The notes under the pieces were generated by a model. The model did not search any database, was not told where the DNA came from, and worked only from the letters and a program-made list of their open reading frames with translations. A program made the position numbers and the translations under genes. Positions 26,701 through 34,754 of a DNA stretch of 64,000 nucleotides are shown here, piece by piece. Numbering within the stretch: the stretch's first letter is position 1; each line of letters opens with the position of its first letter. Where the stretch lies: NCBI RefSeq assembly GCF_020687685.1, contig NZ_JAJEWM010000001.1:1922001-1986000 (forward strand), read 5' to 3'. This stretch comes from Tessaracoccus sp. OS52 (lineage in GTDB: Bacteria; Actinomycetota; Actinomycetes; Propionibacteriales; Propionibacteriaceae).

Positions 26701-27300
26701 GATCCGGACCGGGTGCTCCTCGGTGGGCGGGAACACGTCGACGATTCCGCCGCGGACTGCGAACTCGCCGCGGCGCTCCACCATGTCCACCCGGTTGTAG
26801 GCGGCGCCGACGAGGTCCGTGATGAGCTGGGTGAGGTCGTAGTCCTGGCCGACGGTGACCGTGACCGGCGCCATGTCCGCCAGACCGCGGACCTGCGGCT
26901 GCAGCAGTGAGCGCACGGGGGCGACGACCACCTGCGGGACGGGAACGCCCGGGTCCTTGCCGGTGAGCCGGCGCAGCACCGCCAGGCGCCGGCCGACGGT
27001 GTCCGCGCGCGGCGACAGGCGCTCGTGCGGGAGGGTCTCCCAAGCCGGGTAGTAGGCGACGGCGTCGGGACCCAGCAGGCTGCCCACCTCGGCCGTCAGG
27101 TTCTCGGCCTCACGGTAGGTGGAGGTGACCAGCAGGACGGTCCGGCCCGACTCGACTGCGATCATGGCCGCGGCGACCGGGAAGAACGCGGGCACGACGG
27201 TGACGTCGAGTGCGTTGACACCGGCGGAGCGGGCATCTGTGAGGGTTGCCCGTAAACCCGGATCTGCTTCTAGGGCACTGGCCAGACCGGCGAACTTCAC
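23800..27300 (-). CDS. mfd: transcription-repair coupling factor Mfd
   Basis: An 1166-residue DNA translocase that removes stalled RNA polymerase and recruits UvrA. In order: UvrB-homology region (about 10-200, YYPAWETLPHERLSPRADT), CarD-like RNA-polymerase interaction domain (about 490-560, GDPVVHEVHGVGRFVDM), helicase domains with Walker A GDVGFGKTEIA and DEEQ in IIDEEQRFGVEHKE, RecG-type motif QLHQLRGRVGRSSERGYAY, and the C-terminal TRCF domain. The GTG start at 27300 is backed by TAGGTT six bases upstream. It follows pth after 18 bp but likely has its own promoter. Confidence 0.98.
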   Translation of the reverse strand: MKFAGLASALEADPGLRATLTDARSAGVNALDVTVVPAFFPVAAAMIAVESGRTVLLVTSTYREAENLTAEVGSLLGPDAVAYYPAWETLPHERLSPRADTVGRRLAVLRRLTGKDPGVPVPQVVVAPVRSLLQPQVRGLADMAPVTVTVGQDYDLTQLITDLVGAAYNRVDMVERRGEFAVRGGIVDVFPPTEEHPVRIDFFGDEVEEIRYFTVADQRSTGETVETVTASPCRELLLTDAVRARAKKVMQQHPELSDMLERISQGHAVEGMEALTPVLVDGLEMLVDVLPEHSIVLATSPELVRARAAELVTTSEEFLQASWAAAAGGGKSPIDLRASSYWNLGDVREHTLAVGHKWWSLTPFAADEEPDVADYDAGSVHSRKLAVSQPDGFRGDTDAAVTHIRRAVAEGWRVLVGVEGRGLATRMVELLGEQGITGEITELEQEPREGVVGIVLVSLRLGWRAETSRVELITAADLSGQVAADQVRRKLPSRRKNTIQPLELKAGDPVVHEVHGVGRFVDMMQREVQGAVRDYLVIEYAPSKRGHPGDRVFVPMDQLDQLTRYVGSDTPALDKMGGADWGKRKSRARKAVREISSELIKLYAARQATKGHAFGPDTPWQRELEDAFAYIETPDQLEAITEVKRDMEKVVPMDRLICGDVGFGKTEIAVRAAFKAVEDGKQVAVLVPTTLLVTQHYQTFASRFAGFPVRMAQLSRFQTDAEVKRVLEEVHSGRLDVVVGTHRLLSKEVKFKDLGLVIIDEEQRFGVEHKERLKELRVNVDVLSMSATPIPRTLEIAITGIREMSVIATPPEERHPVLTFAGPYDQAQVRAAIRRELAREGQVFFVHNRVQTIEKTAAQLRELVPEARIVTAHGQMNEHRLEQVMLDFGERRADVLVCTTIVEAGLDISTANTLIIDRSDLLGLSQLHQLRGRVGRSSERGYAYFLYPPDKTLSEASHERLTTMASHTDLGSGMAIAMKDLELRGAGNLLGGEQSGHIADVGFDMYLRLVGEAVATYRGEDTEPEPPMRIELPVAAHIPEDYIASERLRLEMYKQIAEIRSSPDIDAVRAELTDRYGPPPESVEGLLAVSRLRNLCREYGIEEIVGQGKYIRFSPASLPESRQLRLQRLYPGSVVKTAADQLLVPRPEDGELGWATKLVEQIFAAS

Positions 27301-27306
27301 CGCACC

Positions 27307-27312
27307 AACCTA
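27307..27312 (-). promoter_or_regulatory. -10 hexamer TAGGTT, leaderless promoter of mfd
   Basis: TAGGTT on the minus strand, 6 bases before the mfd GTG at 27300. It lies between the pth stop and mfd, which argues for separate transcription of mfd. Confidence 0.6.
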
Positions 27313-27318
27313 CTTCAC

Positions 27319-27915
27319 CTAGCCGTTGAACTGGTTCTGCGTGGCTTCGAGCCCGTGGCGAACAAGATGTTCCACGGCGTCGGCCGCGACGGCGGCGTCG
27401 ACCCGCATCTCGTCGGCGGCCTTGGGCGAGAGCTTGTTCAGGACGTAGTCGGCCGCCGGTTGGCGCCCCGGGGGCCGCCCGATCCCGACCCGGACCCGGA
27501 AGAAGTCCCCGGATCCGAGGTGGGACCGCATCGACTTCAGCCCGTTGTGGCCGTTGTCTCCCCCGCCGAACTTGAGCCTCAGCCTGCCGGCGTCCAGGTC
27601 CAGTTCGTCATGGACGGCGACCACCTGGCCGGGCGGGATCTTGTAGAACTGGCAGACCGCGCCCACGGCCTGGCCGGAGTTGTTCATGAAGGTGGTGGGC
27701 TTGACCAGCACCAGCTTCACGGCGTCGGTACCGGGCGCTGCCGGGAGCGTGACCTGGGCCACCTCCGCGCGCTGCCTGGAGTTCAGGGAGAAGGAGGCAC
27801 CGTGGCGGTCGGCCAGGTCGTCGACGACCCAGAAACCGACGTTGTGGCGGGTGAACGCGTAGGTCGGGCCCGGATTTCCGAGCCCGACCACGAGAAACGC
27901 GCCGTTGGAGGTCAC
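27319..27915 (-). CDS. pth: peptidyl-tRNA hydrolase
   Basis: Frees tRNA from peptidyl-tRNAs dropped by ribosomes. The 198 residues are the normal length. Landmarks are the N-terminal LVVGLGNPGPTYAFTRHNVG (catalytic His in RHNVG), KPTTFMNNSGQAV, HDELDLDAGRLRLKFGGG, and GHNGLKSM. It starts at GTG 27915, 5 bp after the rplY stop, without a clear ribosome-binding site, so translation is probably coupled to rplY. Confidence 0.97.
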   Translation of the reverse strand: MTSNGAFLVVGLGNPGPTYAFTRHNVGFWVVDDLADRHGASFSLNSRQRAEVAQVTLPAAPGTDAVKLVLVKPTTFMNNSGQAVGAVCQFYKIPPGQVVAVHDELDLDAGRLRLKFGGGDNGHNGLKSMRSHLGSGDFFRVRVGIGRPPGRQPAADYVLNKLSPKAADEMRVDAAVAADAVEHLVRHGLEATQNQFNG

Positions 27916-27920
27916 AGGCC

Positions 27921-28559
27921 TCAGGCTTCCTCGGAAGCCTCGTCCTCAGCTTCTTCCTGGCCAGCCGCGCCCACGGCGTCCTCGTCGGAGGAGGGCACCT
28001 CGAGGTCGACGACCTGCGGCTGGGTGACGTTGACCACGAGTGCTTCGGGATCGACGTGGGTGGAGACGCCCTCGGGGAGCACCAGGTCCTTCACGAGGAT
28101 CTGGTCGCCGATGACGAGCCCCTCGACCGAGACCTCGATCTCGTTGGGGATGGCCGTGGCGGGAGCCTCGACGGTCAGCGTGTTGAGGTCGTGGTTGACG
28201 AGCGAGCCGCGCTCGGCCTCACCCGTGACGATGAGGGCGACCTCGACCGAGACCTTCTCGCCTGCGGTCACGATCAGCAGGTCGACGTGCTCGACAGCGT
28301 GCGTGATCGGGTCGCGCTGGACCTGCTTGGGGAGGGCCATGAGGTTCTTGGCGCCGTCGACCGCGATGTCCAGCAGGACGTTGGCCTGACGCAGCGCGAG
28401 GAAGGTCTCCTGGCCGGGCAGTGCGATGTGGACGGGATCCGTGCCGTGACCGTAGAGGACCGCGGGGATCTGGCCGGCGCGGCGGGTGCGGCGGGCGGCA
28501 CCCTTTCCGAATTCGGTGCGGGTGGAAGCGTTGAGCTGGGTGGTTTGCGGCTTGGCCAC
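27921..28559 (-). CDS. rplY: 50S ribosomal protein L25/general stress protein Ctc
   Basis: A 212-residue L25 of the long TL5/Ctc type that binds 5S rRNA. The N-terminal domain holds TEFGKGAARRTRRAGQIPA and AVLYGHGTDPVHIALPG; the C-terminal domain ends in a very acidic tail (DEDAVGAAGQEEAEDEASEE). The true start is GTG 28559 (VAKPQTTQL), backed by GGAGA with 6 bases of spacing; the frame is open far upstream but that is not coding. It leads the rplY-pth unit. In most Actinobacteria prs lies just upstream; here prs is 10.8 kb away. Confidence 0.95.
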   Translation of the reverse strand: MAKPQTTQLNASTRTEFGKGAARRTRRAGQIPAVLYGHGTDPVHIALPGQETFLALRQANVLLDIAVDGAKNLMALPKQVQRDPITHAVEHVDLLIVTAGEKVSVEVALIVTGEAERGSLVNHDLNTLTVEAPATAIPNEIEVSVEGLVIGDQILVKDLVLPEGVSTHVDPEALVVNVTQPQVVDLEVPSSDEDAVGAAGQEEAEDEASEEA

Positions 28560-28703
28560 GGCGGGTCTCCTGACGTCGTCTAACTTGGGCGCACGCCGGA
28601 CAAGGTGGCTAGTCGATAACGGACGAAGGTCCCTCGCCAGGCAGCCCGCACAGCTTACCCCAGCCCCGGGACGAAACCCAACCGGCGCGGGCCGGGTGGC
28701 CAG

Positions 28704-28709
28704 TAGCGT
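28704..28709 (+). promoter_or_regulatory. -10 hexamer TAGCGT, leaderless promoter
   Basis: TAGCGT, then 6 bases, then the ATG of the MerR-HEAT gene at 28716. A GGAGG is present but only 1 base before the start. Confidence 0.55.
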
Positions 28710-28715
28710 GGAGGC

Positions 28716-29816
28716 ATGGACGACGAGGTGTGGCTGAGGGTGGGCGAGGTCGCCAGACGGACCGGGCTGAGCGTGCGGACCCTGCACCACTGGGACGAGC
28801 GCGGGCTGCTCGTCCCGAGTGGCCGGTCCGCGAGCGACTACCGCCTCTACTCTGCCGACGACCTGCGCCGGCTGCTGCGGATCCAGCACCTCAAGTCCCT
28901 CGGACTCAGCCTCGACGAGGTGGCCGCCGCCCTCGACTCCGGCGAGTTCGACGCGGCCGAGGCCTTGGAACGCCACATCGAGACGGTCCAGGAGCGGATC
29001 GCCGCCGAGCAGGAACTGCTGCGTCGGCTCACGCGGCTCCGCGCGGCCGCCACCACCGGCTGGGAGGAGGTGCTGGAGGTGGTGGCCCTGACCGAGCGGC
29101 TGCGCCACCCCGACGCAGACGTCAGGTTCCGGGCCGCGCTGGAGGCGCCGTCGGGAACGAGCGTGGCGGAACTCGTCGAGCGGCTGGCCACCGACCCGGA
29201 ACCCGGCGTAAGGGAAGCCCTCACCTGGGCGCTGGCCCACCACGGGACGGCGGCGATCGACCCGGTCGTAGAGAAGCTGGACGACCCTGATCCGGGGGTG
29301 CGCCACCAGTTCGCGCACGTCCTGGGAAAGCTCCGCGATCCGTCGGTCCTCGACGACCTGGCGCCGCTCGTTCGTGACGCCGACGCCGACGTGGCGGCGA
29401 AGGCTGCGCAGGCGGTCGGCGCCATCGGGGGCGAGCGAGCCGCAGACCTGCTGGTGGTTCGGCTGGGCGAGGCGCCGGACCCCGACCCGGTGATCCTGGC
29501 GCTCGGGGCCGTCGGCTCGGCCGCGGTTCCGGGGCTGCTGGGCCTGCTCACCGACGGCGACGAGCCCGCGCGCCGACGTGCCGCGGAGGCGCTCGGCTTC
29601 ATCGGAGACGAGCGTGCCGCCACTGGCCTGGTGGCGGCACTCGGCGACGCCAGCGCGGGAGTGCGCTATGAGGCGCTGGTGGCGCTGGGCCAGACTCCGG
29701 GCCGGGCGGCGGCGGCCGCCGTCGAATCCGCCCAGGGATCCGACGACTCCCGCCTCCGGGCGGTGGCCCAACGGCTCACCCGCGACCGGCGAGCAGGTTC
29801 CGCGCGACGGCGCTGA
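28716..29816 (+). CDS. MerR family regulator fused to HEAT repeats
   Basis: A 366-residue protein. Residues about 7-75 are a MerR-type winged helix (RVGEVARRTGLSVRTLHHWD and DYRLYSADDLRRLLRIQHLK), followed by the usual dimerisation helix (about 80-120, with ERHIETVQERIAAEQELLRR). In place of a small ligand domain, about 240 residues of HEAT repeats follow, with units such as DPDPGVRHQFAHVLGKL, DADADVAAKAAQAVGAI and DASAGVRYEALVALG. HEAT repeats usually bind proteins, so the regulator may sense a protein partner. The gene end overlaps the next gene, also HEAT-rich, tail to tail by 41 bp. Confidence 0.88.
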   Translation: MDDEVWLRVGEVARRTGLSVRTLHHWDERGLLVPSGRSASDYRLYSADDLRRLLRIQHLKSLGLSLDEVAAALDSGEFDAAEALERHIETVQERIAAEQELLRRLTRLRAAATTGWEEVLEVVALTERLRHPDADVRFRAALEAPSGTSVAELVERLATDPEPGVREALTWALAHHGTAAIDPVVEKLDDPDPGVRHQFAHVLGKLRDPSVLDDLAPLVRDADADVAAKAAQAVGAIGGERAADLLVVRLGEAPDPDPVILALGAVGSAAVPGLLGLLTDGDEPARRRAAEALGFIGDERAATGLVAALGDASAGVRYEALVALGQTPGRAAAAAVESAQGSDDSRLRAVAQRLTRDRRAGSARRR

Positions 29817-30522
29817 CCTGCGCGTCGTCGGAGCTTGCCAGCTCGCGGAGTTCCGCGTCACCCGCCTCCGGCGACAACACGCCCAGCGCCATCACGGCCG
29901 CCAGCCGCACCTCGGGGTCGGGATCGGTTGCCGCACTGCGCAGGGCAGCCGCCGCGTCGTCGGCCACATCCCCCACCTGGGCCAGCGCCTCGGCGGCGTG
30001 CAGGCGCACACCTGCGTCCGCACTGGCCAGGGCGGCGACCAACTCGGGCACCCCCACGGTGCCCAGCTTCGCGAAGGCGACGCTGAGCTGGTCCCGCTGC
30101 AGTTGGTCGCCGTCCCCGAGCCGGGCGGCCAGCGAAGGCACGACCTCTGGCGCACCCGTGTTGGCTGCGGCCCGGTAGGCCTTGATGGCGACGTCGGGAT
30201 CCGCGTCGGCGATCACGCCGTGCAGGTGCGGGGCATGGGCCTTGTCCGGGAGCTTGGACAGGACGTGGGCCGCCTGCCGCCGGACGAGGGCTTCCTCGGC
30301 GCCGAGCAGTCGGAGCACTGCGGGCACCGCGCGGGCACCATGCTGGACGACGGCCCAGGTCACGTCCTCGAGGACGTGGAAGTCCTTCTCGACGGTCAGC
30401 CGCGTGACCAGCGCGTCGGTCACCTCGGGCTCGTGGGTGGTTGCGAGAACCATCGCGGCGCGCAGCCGGACGTTGCGCTCCTCATGTGTCAGTTCCGACA
30501 GGAACTGTGTCGTGTTGCTCAT
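29776..30522 (-). CDS. HEAT repeat protein
   Basis: A 248-residue soluble protein made almost wholly of HEAT repeats: about six helical pairs with repeated motifs such as ERNVRLRAAMVLATTHEP, DPDVAIKAYRAAANTG, DAGVRLHAAEALAQVGD and DPEVRLAAVMALGVL. No enzymatic motif and no signal peptide, so it is probably a cytoplasmic scaffold. It starts at ATG 30522, seven bases after TAGGTT. The 3' end overlaps the convergent MerR-HEAT gene by 41 bp; since both carry HEAT repeats there, they may have arisen by inverted duplication, though the sequences have clearly diverged. Confidence 0.85.
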   Translation of the reverse strand: MSNTTQFLSELTHEERNVRLRAAMVLATTHEPEVTDALVTRLTVEKDFHVLEDVTWAVVQHGARAVPAVLRLLGAEEALVRRQAAHVLSKLPDKAHAPHLHGVIADADPDVAIKAYRAAANTGAPEVVPSLAARLGDGDQLQRDQLSVAFAKLGTVGVPELVAALASADAGVRLHAAEALAQVGDVADDAAAALRSAATDPDPEVRLAAVMALGVLSPEAGDAELRELASSDDAQVSAVARNLLAGRG

Positions 30523-30529
30523 AGCGGTG

Positions 30530-30535
30530 AACCTA
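30530..30535 (-). promoter_or_regulatory. -10 hexamer TAGGTT, leaderless promoter
   Basis: TAGGTT on the minus strand, 7 bases before ATG 30522 of the HEAT repeat gene. Confidence 0.5.
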
Positions 30536-30581
30536 GAACCTGACGCCACGTGAGGGTCAACCCCAAGGCCATCAGTTGCAC

Positions 30582-31478
30582 TCAGATCACGAATTTGTTC
30601 GGGTCGGGCCGCTCGAAGCTGCCCTGTGCCTCGTAGAGCTCGACGGACTCGCGCAGCGCCTTGAGGAAGTACGGCGGGAACTCCATGCCCTTCTCGTTGG
30701 CCCACAGCAGCTTTGCCTCGAGCCGGCCGATCTCCTTGGCGTAGACCTCCATCTCCTGGTCTATGGACAGCGCCCTCATGACTCCGCCGAAGTGCTTCTG
30801 GTACTGCTTCACATAGTCGACCCCGACCATTGTGAAGCTCTTCGAACGCAGCAGCCGGGCCACGTAGAGCTGCCAGGGCCTGAGCTCCTCGTCCTGGATC
30901 ATCTTCTCCGCGCTCATCCGGTAGAAGGCGAAGTGTCCCGGTTCCTGCTGCTTGATGGGATGGATGATGGTCTCGGCGATCGCCGTCTCCCCCATCTGCT
31001 TGAGCTCCCTGGTCAAGCCGCTGTAGGCGATCACGGCCTGGCGCTCGGTGGAGGCTCCGGTCAGGTAGTACAGGAAGCGGGAGATGTCGTGGATCGGCTC
31101 CCAGTGGGCCAGGGCACCCAGCAGCTTCATCCGCACCGGGATGGTCATGAAGGGCTCCGCCGGTTCCATCCCGAGGTCCGCCTGGAGCTGGTCCAGGAGG
31201 TAGCCGTGGGCCATCTCCTGGTCGTACCAGACGTCCTGGTAGAAGATCTTGTCCACCTCTGAGACGTTGGGGAGGATGGTCAGCAGCTCCAGGACGTTGC
31301 GGTCCACCTCCAGCTCGACGCGGGCCAGGTAGTCGATGACCCCGGCGAACCGCTCCTTGACACGCTCAGGGTTGAGCACCGTCCGGTCCGCTGATCCCAG
31401 TGAGATCGGGGGGTGCTTGTCACCCAGGTCCAGGACGAATTGCTTCAGTGAGGCTTCAGTAATCCGCGGTGTGGCCAC
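30582..31478 (-). CDS. ferritin-like superfamily protein (putative di-iron), function unknown
   Basis: A 298-residue all-helical protein without signal peptide. Two ExxH-type motifs about 100 residues apart, YDQEMAHGYLLDQL and QQEPGHFAFYRMSAEK, together with nearby acidic residues in helices (RVELEVDRNVLELL, RELKQMGETAIAETI) suggest a ferritin-like four-helix bundle with a di-iron site, as in acyl-ACP desaturase relatives. I cannot name a substrate. The start is set at GTG 31478 because TACAGT lies exactly six bases upstream; ATG 31502 in the same frame is an alternative without such support. The gene follows the MacB-type exporter genes but is separated from them by a strong hairpin. Confidence 0.7.
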   Translation of the reverse strand: MATPRITEASLKQFVLDLGDKHPPISLGSADRTVLNPERVKERFAGVIDYLARVELEVDRNVLELLTILPNVSEVDKIFYQDVWYDQEMAHGYLLDQLQADLGMEPAEPFMTIPVRMKLLGALAHWEPIHDISRFLYYLTGASTERQAVIAYSGLTRELKQMGETAIAETIIHPIKQQEPGHFAFYRMSAEKMIQDEELRPWQLYVARLLRSKSFTMVGVDYVKQYQKHFGGVMRALSIDQEMEVYAKEIGRLEAKLLWANEKGMEFPPYFLKALRESVELYEAQGSFERPDPNKFVI

Positions 31479-31484
31479 GCCTTC

Positions 31485-31490
31485 ACTGTA
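31485..31490 (-). promoter_or_regulatory. -10 hexamer TACAGT, leaderless promoter
   Basis: TACAGT on the minus strand, 6 bases before GTG 31478; it decides the start chosen for the ferritin-like gene. Confidence 0.5.
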
Positions 31491-31514
31491 TCGGCCGATC
31501 ATGGTCTTCGCGAG

Positions 31515-31554
31515 CATGGGACGCGGGCCCGGCAATCGGTTCCCGCGCCCCATG
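31515..31554 (-). terminator. hairpin terminator of the MacB-type exporter operon
   Basis: Arms 31515-31527 and 31542-31554 (13 bases each, one A-C mismatch), with a 14-base loop that contains a further CCG/CGG pairing. It sits 10 bp after the permease stop and before the promoter of the ferritin-like gene. No clear U tract is present, as is common in Actinobacteria. Confidence 0.65.
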
Positions 31555-31563
31555 ACCACTACC

Positions 31564-33981
31564 TCACTCCGCTGCCAGCGCCTCGGTCGGGGTGGCGTTG
31601 GCGGCCCGTCGGCCAGGCAGCACCGAGGCCAGGGCCGCAGCTGCGACGCACACGACGATGAGCAGCACCGTCAGCGGCACGTCGATCCCCAGGTGGAGGT
31701 CGATGTTGACGTCGCTGGACATCATCAGGAAGGCCGAGGACACCCCGAGCCAGCCGAAGAAGACGCCGGCGAGGATGCCGATCACAGTGCCGACGACGGC
31801 CAGCAGCAACGCCTCGGTCAGCAGCATCAGGCGGAGGCTGGCGCGCTGCATGCCGAGGGCCCGCAGGAGCGCTGACTCCCGCTGCCGTTCGATCACCGAC
31901 AGGCCCAGGGTGTTGCTCACCCCGACGAGTGCGATCAGGACCGCGACGCCGAGCAGTGCGGTGAGGACGAGGAGCACCACGCCCAGCACCTGCTCCAGGA
32001 TCCCTGCGAAGACCGCACCGCCCTCGATGAGCAGGCCGTCTCCCCCGGTTTCAAGTGCCTTGGTCACCTGGTTCAGCGCGGTGGCCGACGTGCGGTCGGT
32101 GAGCTTCACCCACACCTCGGTCGTCTCGGCCACTCCGGCCAGCTCGGAGAAGGTGGCCTCGGAGACGGCCGGGTCGTAGGGAACGTTCTCGGCGGTCTTC
32201 ACCCGCAGGGTGACCGGGCCGTCGACCCCTTCGAGCTGGATCTCCTGGGCATCCGTTGAGTCCTTGCTCATCAGGATGACCCCATCGGCCAGGGCCAGGT
32301 CAGCGGGAAGCCCCAGCTCTGCCTGCGCGGGGTTGATGCTGCGTACCCGGACGTCGCCGAAGCCGAGCGAGGCCGGCTTGCTGTCCACCGTGACCACCTG
32401 GGCGGCGCCGTCGGTGTCCCGGACTGAGGCGATGAGGTCCTCCTCGAGAGCCGACTGCGACCGTGCGGAGATGTCGATCGGGAACTCCTCGTCGATCACG
32501 GCCATGCCGGAGGTGCGCACACTGGCGACCGCCACCTGCAGCGTCACCACCAACCCGACGGCGAGCATCAGCGCCACGGTGGTGGCGGCCGCACGCTTCG
32601 GGTTCCGGGCCGAGTTCTCGGCCGCGAGCCGCACCGTCGGGCCGGCGAACCCGAACGCCCGTCCGAGAACCCGCAGGATCGGTGCCACGTAGAGCGGGGC
32701 CGCTGCGAGGACAGCCACGGAGATCAGCGCCCCGGCGGCCATGGCCCACACCAGCGAATAGGTGGTCTCGGCCCGGCTGAAGGCTATTAGTCCGATCCCA
32801 CCGGCCAGCAGCAGGGCGCACAGCACCATCCGGACGGCACCGGCTCGCTTGGCCTCCGACGCCGTCGGCACGGTCTGCAGTGCCTCCAGCGGCTTAACCC
32901 GGGTGGCGGCCAGCGACGGCCCCATGACGGAGAGCATGGTGGCGACCACGCCCGCGGCGATCGCGACCCCGACCTCGGTCGGGCGGATCACCAGACCCCA
33001 GAACAATGAGCCGGTGAAGGTGCCCGCGATGGCCGCCACGCCGATGCCGATGGCCACGCCGATCAGCGATCCGATGATGCCGAGCAACAGGGCCTCGGTG
33101 ACCAGCCGGCCCCGGACCTGTCCGGTGGAGGCGCCGACGGCGCGCAGCAGGCCGATCTGGCGACGGCGCTGGGTCACCAGGATGGTGAAGGTGTTGGAGA
33201 TGATGATCATGCCCACCAGCAACGCCACCGCCGCGAAGGCATAGAGCAGGTACTTGAAGATGTCGACCTCGCCGGTCATGTCGTTGAGCATCTGCTGCCT
33301 GGCCTCCGGCCCGCTCAGCACCTGGATCTCGGCGTCGCCCGGCGCGGGCAGTTTCTCCTCGAGGTCCGCGATCACGTCGGCGACCTCGCGGCTGCCGTCG
33401 ACCTTGGCGACGAAGGTTCCGGCAGCACTGGAGGCTTCCGGCGTGCCGGTCCGGTCGGTGTAGGCCGTCACGCTGAACAGTGACTTCGCGTCCTGGGTCC
33501 GTCCCACCACCGTCGCGGCGGGGCCGTCGGTGCTGCCGAGGTGGACTTCGTCTCCCACCTTGACCCCAAGCTTCGAGAGCCCGTCGGTGGAGAGGGCGAC
33601 TTCGGTGGGTTCGCTGGGCCAGCGGCCCTCGGCGATCTCAGCCCAGCGGAACTCCTCGGCCGGCACCTGCAGCAGGTTCACCAACACGGTGGCGTCCCCG
33701 GCGCTGAGCATGGACATGCTGGTCTCACCGGTGGCGGCCGCGGCCACACCGTCGACGCTCTCCATGGCCTCGATGATGGCCGGGGCGTCCTCGTAGTACC
33801 CGAGGACCACGACGTCGGCCCTGCTCATGGGCAGGGAGTTGGAGCGGGCGATGGCCTCGGACTCGGTGTTGACCACGGTGGAGATGGCGGCGATGAAGCC
33901 GACGCTGATGGCGATGGCCAGCAGCGTGGCCACGAACCGGCCCGGGTGGAGCCGGATCTCGTTGACTGCGTCCCTGAGCAT
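31564..33981 (-). CDS. ABC transporter permease, MacB/FtsX type (tandem FtsX domains)
   Basis: An 805-residue membrane protein. The first helix is at about residues 15-40 (FVATLLAIAISVGFIAAIS), then an external MacB-PCD-like domain (about 40-240) and an FtsX four-helix domain whose first segments are at about 240-350 (LLYAFAAVALLVGMIIISNTF, TQRRRQIGLLRAVGAS). A middle pair of helices leads into a second copy of helix, external domain and FtsX domain (VIERQRESALLRALGMQ near residue 700). This duplicated layout is typical of exporters or mechanotransmitters that act on lipoproteins, antimicrobial peptides or lipids. Its ATG overlaps the ATPase stop (TGATG), so the two are coupled. Confidence 0.93.
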   Translation of the reverse strand: MLRDAVNEIRLHPGRFVATLLAIAISVGFIAAISTVVNTESEAIARSNSLPMSRADVVVLGYYEDAPAIIEAMESVDGVAAAATGETSMSMLSAGDATVLVNLLQVPAEEFRWAEIAEGRWPSEPTEVALSTDGLSKLGVKVGDEVHLGSTDGPAATVVGRTQDAKSLFSVTAYTDRTGTPEASSAAGTFVAKVDGSREVADVIADLEEKLPAPGDAEIQVLSGPEARQQMLNDMTGEVDIFKYLLYAFAAVALLVGMIIISNTFTILVTQRRRQIGLLRAVGASTGQVRGRLVTEALLLGIIGSLIGVAIGIGVAAIAGTFTGSLFWGLVIRPTEVGVAIAAGVVATMLSVMGPSLAATRVKPLEALQTVPTASEAKRAGAVRMVLCALLLAGGIGLIAFSRAETTYSLVWAMAAGALISVAVLAAAPLYVAPILRVLGRAFGFAGPTVRLAAENSARNPKRAAATTVALMLAVGLVVTLQVAVASVRTSGMAVIDEEFPIDISARSQSALEEDLIASVRDTDGAAQVVTVDSKPASLGFGDVRVRSINPAQAELGLPADLALADGVILMSKDSTDAQEIQLEGVDGPVTLRVKTAENVPYDPAVSEATFSELAGVAETTEVWVKLTDRTSATALNQVTKALETGGDGLLIEGGAVFAGILEQVLGVVLLVLTALLGVAVLIALVGVSNTLGLSVIERQRESALLRALGMQRASLRLMLLTEALLLAVVGTVIGILAGVFFGWLGVSSAFLMMSSDVNIDLHLGIDVPLTVLLIVVCVAAAALASVLPGRRAANATPTEALAAE

Positions 33982-34727
33982 CAGGCACCCAGGCTTCCGA
34001 GGATGGACAGCATGCGGTCTGCAGTCGGGTCCTCCACGTCATCGACGATGCGGCCGTCGAGGAGTACGAGCGCGCGGTCGGCGTAGGCGGCGGCCTTCGG
34101 GTCGTGGGTGACCATGATGATGGTCTGGTGCTGCTCACGGGAGGCTGCCCGCAGGTACTCCAGCAGCGCGGTGCCGGTGCGCGAGTCCAGTGCCCCGGTG
34201 GGTTCATCCGCGAAGACCACCTCCGGCCGGGTCACCAGTGCGCGGGCGATGGCGACGCGTTGCTGCTGGCCGCCCGAGAGCTGGCTGGGGCGGTGGGTCA
34301 GCCGGTCGGAGAGCCCGAGCGAATCCACGATGGTGTCGAAGTGCTGCCGCTCCACCCGACGCCCGGCCAGTTCCAGTGGCAGCGCGATGTTCTGCGCCGC
34401 CGTCAGCGTGGGCAACAGGTTGAAGGACTGGAACACGAAGCCGACCTTGTCGCGGCGGATCCGCGTGACCTGCTTCTCCGGCAGTGCCGACAGGTTGTGG
34501 CCACCGATGTAGGCGTCCCCGCTCGTCGCCTTGTCGAGCCCTGCCATGCAGTGCATGAGGGTGGACTTCCCGGAGCCGGAGGGGCCCATGATCGCGGTGA
34601 AGGAGCCAGGACGGATCTGCACGGAGACGCCGTCGACGGCGACCACCGGGCGATCACTGTTCGGGGAATAGACCTTGGTCAGGTTGAAGGTGCCGCAGGC
34701 TGCGGCGGGAGGTGCTGCGATGGTCAT
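33981..34727 (-). CDS. ABC transporter ATPase, MacB/LolD type
   Basis: A 248-residue ATPase subunit with Walker A GPSGSGKSTLMH, Q loop FVFQSFNLLP, signature LSGGQQQRVAIARAL, Walker B VVFADEPTGALDS and switch His in MVTHDPKAAAYAD. The FNLLPTLTAAQN stretch is typical of the MacB/LolD/FtsE group that pairs with FtsX-type permeases. AGAAAGG lies 8 bases before the ATG. It is the first gene of a two-gene exporter operon with the permease. Substrate unknown; peptide or lipid export is a guess from the family. Confidence 0.94.
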   Translation of the reverse strand: MTIAAPPAAACGTFNLTKVYSPNSDRPVVAVDGVSVQIRPGSFTAIMGPSGSGKSTLMHCMAGLDKATSGDAYIGGHNLSALPEKQVTRIRRDKVGFVFQSFNLLPTLTAAQNIALPLELAGRRVERQHFDTIVDSLGLSDRLTHRPSQLSGGQQQRVAIARALVTRPEVVFADEPTGALDSRTGTALLEYLRAASREQHQTIIMVTHDPKAAAYADRALVLLDGRIVDDVEDPTADRMLSILGSLGA

Positions 34728-34754
34728 GGAGAGCCTTTCTGGAGGGTCGCCCTG

